NCBI GenBank assembly: GCA_964559535.1
Contig: CAZLIC010000055.1
Location: 1-28,578, forward strand
DNA length: 28,578 nucleotides
DNA from: CAZLIC01 sp964559535
Lineage (GTDB): Bacteria; Pseudomonadota; Alphaproteobacteria; Rhodobacterales; Rhodobacteraceae
Direction of reading: 5' to 3'
The position numbers were made by a program, and so were the translations under genes. Shown piece after piece: positions 22,306-28,578 of this stretch (positions are counted from its first letter, which is position 1; the number at the start of each line of letters is the position of its first letter). The notes below the pieces were generated by a model that was given only the letters and a program-made list of their open reading frames with translations, was not told the origin of the DNA and searched no databases.

Positions 22306-22542
22306 TCAGACGGCGAACATCAGCAGAAGCGCGATCAGGAACGAGAAGATCCCGAGCGCTTCGGCAAAGGCGATGCCGACGAAGAGGTTGGCCATCTGGC
22401 CCGGTGCCGCCGACGGGTTGCGCAGGGCGCCCGCCAGGAAGTTGCCGGCAATGTGGCCCACGCCGATGCCGGCGCCGCCCAGACCCATCGTTGCCAGGCC
22501 GGCGCCGATGAACTTGCCCATTTCTGCGATATCGCCTTCCAT
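22306..22542 (-). CDS. atpE: ATP synthase F0 subunit c
   Basis: A 78-residue proteolipid that forms the rotor ring. Two membrane helices are joined by the polar loop R41-N42-P43. Helix 1 has the glycine-rich packing run (GLGGAGIGVG). Helix 2 carries the proton-binding Glu61 (FAEALGIF). A strong AAAGGAGAG precedes the ATG on this strand. A GC hairpin just downstream may raise its relative expression. The sequence gives no sign of a sodium-binding signature. Confidence 0.97.
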   Translation of the reverse strand: MEGDIAEMGKFIGAGLATMGLGGAGIGVGHIAGNFLAGALRNPSAAPGQMANLFVGIAFAEALGIFSFLIALLLMFAV

Positions 22543-22584
22543 GATCGTCTCTCCTTTGGGGGATTTCAGTGTTGGATGAAAACC

Positions 22585-23358
22585 CTAGTGATGTGCGCCG
22601 CCCACGGCATCGCGCAGGTACACACAGGTCAGGATGGTAAAGACATAGGCCTGCACGACCGCCACCAGCAGTTCCAGGCCATAGATTGCGGTAACCGCGC
22701 CCACCACGATGGGGGAAACAACGGCCAGCGATGCAAAGCCCGCAATCACCTTGATCACCGCATGGCCCGCCATCAGGTTGCCCGCAAGTCGAATCGAGTG
22801 GCTGACCGGGCGCACGAAGTAGCTGATGACCTCGATCACGGCCAAGATCGGGCGCACCGGCAAGGGCGCCGAGGTGACCCAGAACATCGACAGGAATCCG
22901 ATGCCGTTCTTGATGAAGCCCAGGATGGTAACTCCCAGGAATACCAACAGCGCCAGCGTCACCGTGACGGCGACATGGCTGGTGGTGGTGAACGACATCG
23001 GCACCAGGCCCAAGAGGTTGGCGAACAGGATGAACAGGAACAGGGTCAGCACATAGGGGAAGTACTTCACCCCGTCGTGGCCCGTCACCTCTTCCACCAT
23101 GTTGTGGATGAAACCGTAGATCAGTTCGGCAACGGACTGGCTGCGCGAGGGAACGATGGCGCGGCCCGACGTGCCGACGATGAAGATCAGCGCAATGACG
23201 GCCACGGCGATGGCCATCCACAGCGTCGAGTTGGTGATGGTGTACCAGGCGATGTCAGAGCCGTGGCCCGGACCATTCCCGCCGAACAGCGGGGTGATGA
23301 TGAACTGGTCCATCGGGTGAATCTGGAAGCCAGAGCCGCCTTCTGCCTCGGTTGCCAT
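22585..23358 (-). CDS. atpB: ATP synthase F0 subunit a
   Basis: A 257-residue inner-membrane stator subunit that forms the proton half-channels against the c ring. It has several hydrophobic helices and the essential arginine R190 in SIRLAGNLMAGH. Other conserved parts are ANLLGLVP (113-120) and, near the end, LELLVAVVQAYVFTILTCVYL (228-248). It starts 3 bases after the atpI stop, so the two are co-translated. Confidence 0.97.
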   Translation of the reverse strand: MATEAEGGSGFQIHPMDQFIITPLFGGNGPGHGSDIAWYTITNSTLWMAIAVAVIALIFIVGTSGRAIVPSRSQSVAELIYGFIHNMVEEVTGHDGVKYFPYVLTLFLFILFANLLGLVPMSFTTTSHVAVTVTLALLVFLGVTILGFIKNGIGFLSMFWVTSAPLPVRPILAVIEVISYFVRPVSHSIRLAGNLMAGHAVIKVIAGFASLAVVSPIVVGAVTAIYGLELLVAVVQAYVFTILTCVYLRDAVGGAHH

Positions 23359-23361
23359 CGT

Positions 23362-23706
23362 CTAACCCTTTGTTCCGTCGGCGGATTTCTCCGCCTCTTG
23401 CTGCACCGCCATGGCCTTTGCCGTGTTCAGCATCGTCTTGATGCCGGCGGCAAAACCGAACAGCGCGAAGATGACCAGGAACAGCGGGGCCGTCTGCAGC
23501 CACCAGTCCAGTCCAAACCCGATGCTCAGGCCGATCAGCATGCCCGACACCAGTTCGATCACCATCCGCCAGGCGGTTTCACCCTGCGAAAAGGCCTTGC
23601 CCGTCTGGGTGCGTTCGGGCGGCGGCGCCCCCTTTGCCTTCGCAAGCTTCGCCTCAAGGGCGCGCAGGCGTTCGGGATCGGGTTCGTCGGCCACGGCGGC
23701 CCCCAT
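23362..23706 (-). CDS. atpI: ATP synthase-associated protein AtpI/AtpZ
   Basis: A 114-residue small membrane protein at the head of the F0 operon. A charged N-terminal helix (DPERLRALEAKLAKAKG) is followed by two membrane helices (about 50-67 with GMLIGLSIGFGLDWW, and 73-91 with PLFLVIFALFGFAAGI), then a charged tail. Family members help assemble the c ring or act in magnesium supply. The ATG at 23706 is used; a GTG four codons later (MADEPDPE-like start) is also plausible. It is divergent from arsR across 179 bases. Confidence 0.88.
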   Translation of the reverse strand: MGAAVADEPDPERLRALEAKLAKAKGAPPPERTQTGKAFSQGETAWRMVIELVSGMLIGLSIGFGLDWWLQTAPLFLVIFALFGFAAGIKTMLNTAKAMAVQQEAEKSADGTKG

Positions 23707-23838
23707 TCAGGTGCCGTCTGGCTAAGCGAAGGGCAAGCCCGAGTCAATGCGGCAGACAATCTATGAAAGATACGCAAAGACAATGGCTTGCCCATGTATC
23801 GCAGGAGCTGTGCCGCCTGCCCCGCTGCCCGCCCCATT

Positions 23839-23856
23839 GTCAACCCGGCGGTTGAC
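23839..23856. promoter_or_regulatory. Palindromic operator candidate for the ArsR-type regulator
   Basis: GTCAACC (23839-23845) and GGTTGAC (23850-23856) form perfect 7-bp arms around CGGC. The site ends 29 bases before the arsR start, in the intergenic region shared with atpI. Size and position suit an ArsR-family dimer site, and the right arm contains TTGACC, a possible -35 box. Confidence 0.5.
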
Positions 23857-23885
23857 CTTTGGCCGTTGCACCGGCAGGAAGGGGC

Positions 23886-24254
23886 ATGTCCGACCCGCTC
23901 TCCCGCGTCTTTTCCGCCCTGGCCGACCCGACGCGCCGGGCCATCCTGACGATGCTTCTGGAAGACGACATGGCGATCAGCGATGTGGCCGCGCCCTTCG
24001 AGATGTCGCTGACGGCCGTATCGAAGCATCTCACCGTTCTGGCCGAGGCGGGCCTTATCCAGCAGGAACGCCGCGGGCGGGTGACCTGGTGCAAGCTCGA
24101 CCCCGATGCGATGAAGGCGGCCAGCGTCTGGATGCAGGGCTTCGGCCAGTTCGAGCCGGTGGACCTGGACGCCTTCGAGGCCTACCTTGAACGCGAACTG
24201 GCGGATGACACGGGCGACCCCGAAGAACCGCTTGTGCCGCCGCCGCTGCCCTGA
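23886..24254 (+). CDS. ArsR-family winged-helix regulator
   Basis: A 122-residue repressor-type protein. It opens with FSALADPTRRAILTML (9-24), then a helix-turn-helix (ISDVAAPFEMSLTAVSKHLTVLAEAGLI, 31-58) and a wing (ERRGRVTWCKL, 61-71). The only cysteine is C69, and the classical metal-binding CxC of the ArsR recognition helix is absent. It therefore probably belongs to the non-metal SdpR-like branch. The ATG at 23886 has AGGAAGGGG directly upstream. The tail is acidic and proline-rich. It is co-directional with the CDGSH gene 34 bases on, and a palindrome upstream suggests autoregulation. Confidence 0.9.
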   Translation: MSDPLSRVFSALADPTRRAILTMLLEDDMAISDVAAPFEMSLTAVSKHLTVLAEAGLIQQERRGRVTWCKLDPDAMKAASVWMQGFGQFEPVDLDAFEAYLERELADDTGDPEEPLVPPPLP

Positions 24255-24288
24255 AACAGTCACCCCAGCCAACCGTCAGGAGAGCCCG

Positions 24289-24531
24289 ATGACCGACGCC
24301 CCCCACATTGCCCAGAAGGCCCCCTACAAGGTCGAGCTGGAGGCCGGGAAGACCTATTTCTGGTGCGCCTGCGGCAAGTCGGCCAACCAGCCCTTCTGCG
24401 ACGGGTCGCACAAGGGGTCATCCTTCGTGCCGCTGAAGCACACTGCAGAAGAAGCGAAGACCGGCTGGTTGTGCGGATGCAAGCACAGCGCGAACAAACC
24501 CTTCTGCGACGGGACGCACAAGGCGCTTTAG
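24289..24531 (+). CDS. Double CDGSH-type iron-sulfur protein
   Basis: An 80-residue protein with two CDGSH motifs, each a 3Cys-1His site for a 2Fe-2S cluster: C26, C28, C37, H41 and C62, C64, C73, H77. Each has the SANxPFCDG(S/T)H core. There is no membrane anchor, unlike mitoNEET. Bacterial members are linked to redox or iron-sulfur handling, but no reaction is established. CAGGAGAG precedes the ATG. Its TAG stop overlaps the TAA stop of the convergent matB by two bases. Confidence 0.93.
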   Translation: MTDAPHIAQKAPYKVELEAGKTYFWCACGKSANQPFCDGSHKGSSFVPLKHTAEEAKTGWLCGCKHSANKPFCDGTHKAL

Positions 24532-26012
24532 CCCGCGAACCAACCCGCATAGGTCTTGCGCAGCGCGGCTTTCTGCACCTTGCCCATGGCATTGCGCGGC
24601 AGGGCGTCCACCACCACCGCGGCCTTCGGCTGCTTGAACCGGGCCAGCCGGTCTCTCACGCTGTCCAGTACCGCAGCGGGGTCCAGCGTGGCGCCGGGGC
24701 GGGGCACCAGTACGGCAAAGACACCCTCGCCGAAATCCGGGTGCGGCAGCCCCACCACGGCGCTTTCCAGCACGCCGGGCACCCGGTCCAGCGCCGCTTC
24801 CACCTCCACCGGATAGACGTTGAAGCCCCCGGTGATCACCAGGTCCTTCGCCCGCCCGACGATGCGCAGATAGCCGTCCGCATCATGCGTGCCCACATCG
24901 CCCGTCCTGAACCAGCCGTCGGGCGTGAACTCCTCGGCCGTCTTTTCCGGCGTCCTCCAGTAACCGGCAAAGACGTTCGGCCCCCGGACCTCGATCCCGC
25001 CCACCGGCGCAGACTCCAGCCGCACTTGCACCCCCGGCAGCGGAAAGCCCACGGTCCCCGCGCGCCGCTCGCCCGCATAGGGGTTCGAGGCGATCATGTT
25101 CGTTTCCGTCATGCCGTAGCGTTCCAGAATCGCGTGGCCGGTCCGCTCGGTGAAAGCCCGGTGCGTCTCGGGCAGCAAAGGGGCCGAGCCGCTGATGAAA
25201 ATCCGCATGTCCCGCGCCGCGTCCCTCAGATCCGGTTGTTCGATCAGTCTGGTATAGAACGTCGGCACCCCCATCAGCGCCGTCGCCTGCGGCATCAGCC
25301 GCACCACCTCCTCGGCGTCGAAGCCTGGCAGCAGGATCATGCGGCCGCCGGTCAGCAGCACGGTGTTGGTGGCCACGAACAGCCCGTGGGTGTGGAAGAT
25401 CGGCAGCGCATGGATCAGCACGTCCTGCGCGGTGAACCGCCACAGCTCGGCCAGCGCCACGGCATTGGACAGAAGGTTGCCCTGCGTCAGAATCGCCCCT
25501 TTCGACCGCCCGGTCGTCCCCGAGGTGTACAGAAGCGCGGCAATGTCATCGGTGCCGCGCGCGGCCGGAGTCACGGTGTCGGGCTGCCCCGCCGCAAGCT
25601 CTGTCAGGCTGCCCGCGCCATCTGCCGCCAGCGTCACCAGCCGCGCCCCGGACCGTTCGGCCGCCGGGGCCAAAGCTTCGGCGCGCGCAGGGTCGGCCAC
25701 GAACACGCGCGGCGCTGCATCGGTCAGGAAATAGTCCACCTCGTCGGCCACATAGGCGGTGTTCAGCGGCAGGAACACCGCCCCCAGCGCCACCGCCGCC
25801 CCCCACAGCGCCAGTGCCTGCGGCGATTTCGCCACCTGCACCGCCACCCGGTCGCCCGGACCCACGCCCAGCACGGCCAGCGCGTTTGCCTGCCGGGCGA
25901 CCAAGGCAAGGAATTCCTGCCCGGTCAGCCCGGAACCACCGCGCAAGGTAATCAGCGTCGTGTCGCGCAGCGCAAGTGACGCAAACAGCGACTCCCAAAG
26001 AGGGTTGGTCAT
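24528..26012 (-). CDS. matB: Malonyl-CoA synthetase (MatB-type acyl-CoA synthetase)
   Basis: A 494-residue ANL-superfamily enzyme that activates a carboxylate with ATP and CoA. The ATP-binding loop is LLYTSGTTGRSKGA near residue 155. Other motifs are LPIFHTHGLFVATN, MGVPTFYTRL, FISGSAPLLPETH, ERYGMTETNMIASNPY, GWFRTGDVG and a C-terminal PRNAMGKVQK with the adenylation lysine. The wording around FHTHGLFVATN and GMTETNM closely resembles rhizobial MatB as I remember it, so malonate or methylmalonate is the likely substrate; no malonate transporter or decarboxylase gene lies beside it. The ATG at 26012 is preceded by repeat copy 3. A start three codons upstream is possible. Confidence 0.85.
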   Translation of the reverse strand: MTNPLWESLFASLALRDTTLITLRGGSGLTGQEFLALVARQANALAVLGVGPGDRVAVQVAKSPQALALWGAAVALGAVFLPLNTAYVADEVDYFLTDAAPRVFVADPARAEALAPAAERSGARLVTLAADGAGSLTELAAGQPDTVTPAARGTDDIAALLYTSGTTGRSKGAILTQGNLLSNAVALAELWRFTAQDVLIHALPIFHTHGLFVATNTVLLTGGRMILLPGFDAEEVVRLMPQATALMGVPTFYTRLIEQPDLRDAARDMRIFISGSAPLLPETHRAFTERTGHAILERYGMTETNMIASNPYAGERRAGTVGFPLPGVQVRLESAPVGGIEVRGPNVFAGYWRTPEKTAEEFTPDGWFRTGDVGTHDADGYLRIVGRAKDLVITGGFNVYPVEVEAALDRVPGVLESAVVGLPHPDFGEGVFAVLVPRPGATLDPAAVLDSVRDRLARFKQPKAAVVVDALPRNAMGKVQKAALRKTYAGWFAG

Positions 26013-26028
26013 GGCACGCACCCAGCGT

Positions 26029-26073
26029 TCTCATCTTTGTCCAGATACCCCGGGGTCCGGGGCAGCGCCCCGG
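26029..26073 (-). repeat. Dispersed GC-rich hairpin repeat, copy 3
   Basis: Read on the minus strand: CCGGGGC/GCCCCGG hairpin (26057-26063 with 26067-26073), then GGACCCCGGGG, then TATCTGGACAAAGATGAGAA. This is a diverged version of the copies at 21-84 and 17523-17575. It fills the 82-base gap between mipZ and matB and ends 16 bases before the matB start, so it is likely part of the matB leader or a mipZ terminator-like hairpin. Confidence 0.5.
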
Positions 26074-26094
26074 CGACCGGGGCCAGGTGCACAA

Positions 26095-26898
26095 TCAGAA
26101 GTCGGGCGAAACGCCGGGCAAGGCCAGCGCGGTGATCAGGTCGCGCAGTTCTTGCCGTGCGGCGATGTTCGACAGCGACAACTCGTGAATCCCGGTGTCC
26201 TTCAGGTCCAAGAGCGTCAGCCCGCGCGGAAACAGCTCGCGGAAGATCACCCGTTCCGAAAACCCCGGCGCCACGCGAAACCCGATGCGGCGCGACAGGT
26301 CTTCCAGTGCCGCGCCCACCTTTTTCTTGTTGTGCATCTGCTGCACGCCCAGCCGGTTGCGCACCACCACCCAGTCGATCGGTTTCAGCCCCGCCTGCGC
26401 GCGCAGTTGCCGCGCCTGCCACACCATCTCGGCATAGATCGACGGCCCCTTCACGCGGCCCGTCTCTGGGTCGATGCGCGCCAGCAGGTCGAAATCGACA
26501 AAGCTGTCGTTCAAGGGCGAAATCAGCGTGTCGGCCAGCGAATGCGCCACCTGGCTCAACCGCGTGTGGCTGCCGGGGCAGTCGATCACGATGAAATCCG
26601 ACACCGGTTCCAGTTCGGTCACGGCCGCGGCCAGGCGCGCGTCATAGGGGTTTTCGCCCGGCGCTGTCTCGGCCGTCTCGGGCAGGTCGATGCAGTGCGG
26701 CGTGGCCAGCGTCAGCCCCTCGCGCGCCATGAAGGCGCGGCGGTTCTCGATGTAGCGGGCAAAGGATTTCTGCCGCAGGTCAAGGTCAAGCCCCCCCACG
26801 CGGTGCCCCATGCGCGACAGCGCGGTGGCCACATGCATGCAGGTGGTCGATTTGCCCGACCCGCCCTTTTCGTTCCCGACCACGATGATGTGCGCCAC
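26095..26898 (-). CDS. mipZ: Division-plane positioning ATPase MipZ
   Basis: A 267-residue ParA-superfamily ATPase with deviant Walker A KGGSGKST (11-18). It follows Caulobacter MipZ through most of its length as I recall that sequence: VVGNEKGG, LDLDLRQ, ENRRAF, SPLNDSFVDFD, DWVVVRNRL, VIFRELFPRGLTLLDL and AARQELR. MipZ binds ParB near the poles and inhibits FtsZ there, so that division occurs at midcell. No parB lies beside it, which is normal for mipZ. The start is GTG at 26898, with a G-rich AAGGGGGG about 6 bases upstream. It lies 95 bases after the DUF4375 gene on the same strand. Confidence 0.92.
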   Translation of the reverse strand: MAHIIVVGNEKGGSGKSTTCMHVATALSRMGHRVGGLDLDLRQKSFARYIENRRAFMAREGLTLATPHCIDLPETAETAPGENPYDARLAAAVTELEPVSDFIVIDCPGSHTRLSQVAHSLADTLISPLNDSFVDFDLLARIDPETGRVKGPSIYAEMVWQARQLRAQAGLKPIDWVVVRNRLGVQQMHNKKKVGAALEDLSRRIGFRVAPGFSERVIFRELFPRGLTLLDLKDTGIHELSLSNIAARQELRDLITALALPGVSPDF

Positions 26899-26993
26899 GA
26901 ACTGCCCCCCTTGCGTGGCCGACTGCCTAGCGGCTTGGCTGCGCCAAGGGAAGATGCGCCGCGCAGGTTTGCCCCGGCGGTGCAGGTCGCCGG

Positions 26994-28403
26994 TTAGCCG
27001 AGGGCGCGGCGCAGGGCCACAATGCCCTCGTGCGGATAGGTGGTCACCTCGTCCGCACCGGGTTGGCGGATCAGCACGGCGGTCTTGCGCGCCACCACTT
27101 CAAACGCCGGGCCGTCGATGGTGCCGAACAGCCAGTCCTGCACAGGATCCGCGCCATCGTGCCAGCGCAGCAGCCGCCAGGCGTTCAGCGACTTCAGGTT
27201 CCCGTCCACGATCCACTGCGCCACGGCCTCGGCCACGTGCAATGCGTGCAGGCCCGCGGCAATCCGGTCGCCCGGCGCCGACGGGCCAGCAGCGATGACG
27301 CCCGTGGCGCGCAAGGCATTCTTCGCCATCACGTCGGCATAGACCTTTTCGATGCGCCGCCGCTTGCGGCCCTCCTTGCTGAACCAGCACATCAGCGAAG
27401 GCAAACCGCGCGTCTTCACCGGTTCGGGCAGTTGCAGGCTGAAGGGGTTTTCGGCACGTCCCGTGGTGGCGCTGACGGTGATCTGGCCCTTGGGGGACAG
27501 GGTCACCAACAGGTTTTCGCTGCCGCCCTTTACCCGCAGCACCGATTCCCACGAACCTTCCGCCTTGCCCTTGCGCGTCAACACCGGGTTCAGCCGGGCA
27601 TCATTGGGCCGCCCCTTCCAGAAGCCCGACTGGTTCAGCAGGTCCATCACCGCGCAGGTGGCCGGTTTCGGCAGGGCCTGGGCCAGATCGGCCAGTTCCC
27701 GGCGCAGGGCCTTGTTCCGGGCGCCGGGCATCGCGGCCACGGCGGCGGCAACGGCCGCAGCAAGCTCTGCGTCCGGCTCGCGCCCGGTTTCCGGCACAAC
27801 GCGGCGCGGCTCGCGGGTCAGCAGGAACACGGCTTCGTGCAACCCCGAACAGCGCTGCGGAAATTTCAGCGGATATTCGGGGTGGCGGTACATCTCGCCC
27901 TGGGCCAACCGGTCCGCCACCGCAGTCGGCAAGGGCGCAAGAATGGCCAGCCAGGCGGCCTCGTCCACCATGTCGGCTGCCATCAGGGCCTTGTCCAGCG
28001 GGTCCAGCGCCGGGGCGCGGCCGCCGGTGAACCCCGTCTGGCGGCGCGCCTCTTCGGGGTTTGCGGCCAGCCAGGCCTGCGCCTGCCCGATCACCGCCAG
28101 CGTTTGCGCCAGGCAGTAGGCCCGCGCCGCCACGGCCGCGTCGCGCAGCATACGCGCGGGGCCGACCCAGAAATAGTTGAAGGCATTGCCGACAAACTGC
28201 GAATGACCTCCGTTCAGCACGTTGCCGATGTAGTAGCCCAGCGCACTGGTGGCCCGCAGGTCGGGCGGCAGTTCGTCCCAGTCAAAGCCCTTGGTCAACA
28301 TGGCCATCAGCAAGCGGCCCATCACCAGCCCCGGCGGATGCTCACCCCGCAGCGCCCCGGCGGTCAGGATCAGCGGAATGTCCGAGGCGGGAAAATCGTA
28401 CAT
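26994..28403 (-). CDS. DUF4375-type protein of unknown function
   Basis: A 469-residue soluble protein. The N-terminal part (about residues 45-110) has the DMP19/DUF4375 hallmark GYYIGNVLNGGHSQFVGN. The rest I do not recognise. It includes an Ala-rich helix (DAELAAAVAAAVAAMPG), a basic patch (KEGRKRRRIEKV) and a C-terminal DWLFGTIDG stretch. There is no signal peptide, membrane helix or obvious catalytic motif. The ATG at 28403 is used. It lies between rpmE and mipZ on the same strand; the strong rpmE terminator means it should have its own promoter in 28404-28453, where I see no convincing boxes. Confidence 0.75.
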   Translation of the reverse strand: MYDFPASDIPLILTAGALRGEHPPGLVMGRLLMAMLTKGFDWDELPPDLRATSALGYYIGNVLNGGHSQFVGNAFNYFWVGPARMLRDAAVAARAYCLAQTLAVIGQAQAWLAANPEEARRQTGFTGGRAPALDPLDKALMAADMVDEAAWLAILAPLPTAVADRLAQGEMYRHPEYPLKFPQRCSGLHEAVFLLTREPRRVVPETGREPDAELAAAVAAAVAAMPGARNKALRRELADLAQALPKPATCAVMDLLNQSGFWKGRPNDARLNPVLTRKGKAEGSWESVLRVKGGSENLLVTLSPKGQITVSATTGRAENPFSLQLPEPVKTRGLPSLMCWFSKEGRKRRRIEKVYADVMAKNALRATGVIAAGPSAPGDRIAAGLHALHVAEAVAQWIVDGNLKSLNAWRLLRWHDGADPVQDWLFGTIDGPAFEVVARKTAVLIRQPGADEVTTYPHEGIVALRRALG

Positions 28404-28453
28404 GTCGGCGACCCGTCATGGCGGGTTCGTCGGTACCCTGCACAGGCCCGGCC

Positions 28454-28484
28454 AAAAACGAAAGCCCCGCCGCGGGGGCGGGGC
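28454..28484 (-). terminator. Rho-independent terminator of rpmE
   Basis: An 8-bp stem (28464-28471 with 28477-28484) followed on the minus strand by TTTCGTTTTT. It lies 25 bases after the rpmE stop and separates rpmE from the DUF4375 gene. Confidence 0.88.
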
Positions 28485-28509
28485 CTGCTGTCCGGTACGG
28501 CGGCTGGGG

Positions 28510-28578
28510 TCAGAGACCGAGGCCCGCGTACTTGTTCTTGAACTTCGACACGCGGCCGCCGGTGTCCATCAGCTTGGC
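28510..28578 (-). CDS. rpmE: 50S ribosomal protein L31, 3' end only
   Basis: The last 22 codons are inside the window, and the gene continues past the right edge. The translated end contains KLMDTGGRVSKFKNKYAGL, the characteristic C-terminus of bacterial L31 (DTGGRVxKFxxKY). The stop is TGA at 28510-28512. A strong terminator follows. The missing 5' part would decide whether the zinc-binding cysteines are present. Confidence 0.9.
   Translation of the reverse strand, partial: AKLMDTGGRVSKFKNKYAGLGL

Noticed and set aside
21454..23766. 770-codon open frame antisense to the atp operon
   Set aside because: It is His/Gln/Arg-rich with no recognisable domain and exactly covers well-supported F0 genes on the other strand; a high-GC shadow frame.
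24363..25979. 538-codon open frame antisense to matB
   Set aside because: Low-complexity Arg/His/Gly composition, no start context, and full overlap with a confidently identified enzyme gene.
27030..28541. 503-codon open frame antisense to the DUF4375 gene
   Set aside because: Gly/Arg/Gln-rich shadow that even crosses the rpmE terminator and stop; the opposite frame has DUF4375 similarity.

Overview
The window looks like chromosomal DNA from an alphaproteobacterium of the order Rhodobacterales (Rhodobacteraceae-like). The evidence is the high GC content, a SAM/SAH-type riboswitch directly in front of metK (a class known mainly from Rhodobacterales), a short HisG paired with HisZ, an F0 operon (atpI-B-E-F'-F) separated from the F1 genes, a MipZ-type division ATPase, and a MatB-type malonyl-CoA synthetase. 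I cannot name the genus. Most of the content is core housekeeping; there is no phage, transposase, CRISPR array, tRNA or rRNA.

Layout. 1-391: a GC-rich repeat, then slyX (-). 479-3830: hisS-hisZ-hisG (+) with overlapping stops and starts, linking histidyl-tRNA synthesis to the first step of histidine biosynthesis. 3831-4042: a convergent gap with an AT-rich block between GTGGGAC repeats. 4043-4915: a glycosyltransferase-like gene (-). 5049-13332: miaB, a secreted OmpA-domain protein and a small lipoprotein that share a cysteine-flanked module, a terminator, then phoH-ybeY-corC-lnt, the riboswitch, metK and a VOC protein. 13376-16602: trmB, an amidohydrolase and aroA. 16707-17510: an orphan PstB-like ATPase. 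17671-19295: nth and adenosine kinase (-). 19382-19439: a perfect REP-like double palindrome, which separates nth from a divergent ada-like alkyltransferase gene. 20406-21062: an OmpA-type lipoprotein ending at a strong bidirectional terminator. 21132-23706: the F0 operon (-). 23886-24531: ArsR-type regulator and a double-CDGSH iron-sulfur protein. 24528-28403 (-): matB, mipZ and a DUF4375-type protein. 28510-28578: the 3' end of rpmE.

Main themes are tRNA and ribosome maturation (hisS, miaB, ybeY, trmB, rpmE), envelope biogenesis (lnt and two lipoproteins that it would acylate, OmpA-domain proteins), SAM supply (metK under riboswitch control) with SAM users nearby (miaB, trmB), DNA repair (nth, ada-like) and energy conversion (F0).

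I found no clear new defence or mobile system. The items most worth a second look are: a low-GC, odd-codon mosaic block inside hisS; the shared DGC...PVC module in two adjacent secreted proteins; a three-copy dispersed repeat (21-84, 17523-17575, 26029-26073); the REP doublet at the ada-like ribosome-binding site; the hairpin pair in the phoH leader; the hairpin after atpE; and the palindrome in front of the arsR-CDGSH pair.
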